In this document: piece by piece, positions 19,666-20,297 of the stretch | Position numbering within the stretch: position 1 is the first letter of the stretch | Layout: every line of letters begins with the position of its first letter | Source of the DNA: Isoetes engelmannii | Taxonomy: Eukaryota > Streptophyta > Lycopodiopsida > Isoetales > Isoetaceae | Reading direction: 5' to 3' | DNA length: 20,297 nucleotides | Assembly (NCBI GenBank): GCA_011763485.2 | Contig: JAANSK020285712.1 | Coordinates: 1-20,297 of the forward strand | Program-made: the position numbers and the translations under genes | The notes under the pieces: generated by a model | The model's input: only the letters and a program-made list of their open reading frames with translations | Told to the model about the DNA's origin: nothing | The model's database searches: none

Positions 19666-20297
19666 TCTTCTTATTAATTGTTTTGCTCATGTCCATAATT
19701 CTTCTGGCACTGCCCCCTTTACTGCTACGATGGGCAGCTTGTTTTGTATATAACATGCTGCTGCAATTGCTTCGCCGCACAGATAGTTTGGTAAGCCTGC
19801 ATGTTTTAACATACATCTGGCTGCATCCGATGGTTCGATTCTTCTGCTCGGCCACTCCATTTTGTTGTGGTGTATACCTGCATGTGAACTGCCTTCTAAT
19901 ACCGCGCAACTGACAAAAATCATTGAATTCCTTCGACCTATATTCTCCCCCTAGATCCGACCTTAAACATTTTATCTGTAATGATGTTTCACGTTCTACC
20001 CCTGCAACAAAAAGTCCGAAGGCATTAAAAACTTGATTCTTCGACTTAAGGAAGTAGCACTTAGTGCAATGACTAAAATCGTCGAAGAAAGTGGAAAAAT
20101 AATATATGCCTCCTAAGTTCTGCACTTGCATGGGCCCACATACATCAGAGTGTATCAATCCTGACAATTCACAAACACGTTTTCCCTTATTTTTAAATGG
20201 CAACCTAGCTTGTTTACCAGGCATGCAAGCTTCACAAATCTCATGATTTTCATCATCAAACACTAAATCATTTAATAGCTCATGCTTTTTGGCAATT
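19666..20297 (-). mobile_element. Copia integrase core (fossil)
   Basis: Reads CEACMPGKQARLPF at the GAG-pre-integrase/zinc end, then SGLIHSDVCGPM (first catalytic Asp), YYFSTFFDDFSHCTKCYFLK, LRSDLGGEYRSKEF (second Asp), and YTPQQNGVAEQKNRTI (catalytic Glu), the standard rve core of copia. The window ends within the upstream zinc-binding segment. Confidence 0.92.

Larger units (their letters stand above)
17250..20297 (-). mobile_element. Ty1/copia retrotransposon fossil, 3' portion
   Basis: Minus-strand copia polyprotein remains in family order: integrase, linker, reverse transcriptase, RNase H, polypurine tract, then the start of a 3' LTR at about 17507. The 5' half (gag, protease, 5' LTR) lies beyond the right edge. 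The outer end of the 3' LTR is unresolved, somewhere between about 17100 and 17400; I used 17250. The element is broken in several places. The domains are still easily read, so it is of moderate age rather than ancient; LTR divergence cannot be measured here. Confidence 0.9.

Overview
The window looks like plant nuclear DNA dominated by decayed sequence, with one gene that appears intact. The organism is probably a fern or another early-diverging land plant. This is an inference from the PLS-type pentatricopeptide (PPR) wording (LKACG, EGISP, LVDMYAKCG), the decayed PPR copies, abundant retroelement fossils and short GT-AG introns. No database search was possible.

Layout. 1-78 is a CAG/CAA microsatellite and 374-430 a GGC/GGT one. 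331-2639 (minus) is a badly decayed coding tract of unknown family that starts at an ATG at 2639. 3283-4606 (plus) is a decayed gag-like/DUF4283-type tract with an exact 30-bp tandem duplication. 5563-6575 (minus) is the most surprising part: a canonical-type histone H3 fold at the C-terminus, an H3-tail-like RTKQT motif about 240 codons upstream, and an acidic, charged stretch between them. Upstream of it on the same strand are a tRNA-Met-type primer binding site (7411-7422) and the inner end of an LTR (7424 onward), so the histone-like tract sits where the first gene of an LTR element would lie. 9129-9319 is a small inverted-repeat element. 9785-10195 (minus) is a heavily eroded PPR relic, and 11861-14489 (minus) is a longer PPR pseudogene of about seven PLS triplets. 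A possible DYW remnant lies at 11044-11328.

15590-16950 (minus) is a complete nine-exon FCF1/UTP24 gene (198 residues), the PIN-domain nuclease of the small-subunit processome. Its upstream region carries telo-box-like and GCCCA (site II-like) motifs. From about 17.4 kb to the window end lies the 3' part of a Ty1/copia fossil on the minus strand: polypurine tract, RNase H, reverse transcriptase and integrase, in genomic order.

The genes do not form a functional unit. FCF1 is a housekeeping gene; the rest are pseudogenes and element fossils around it.
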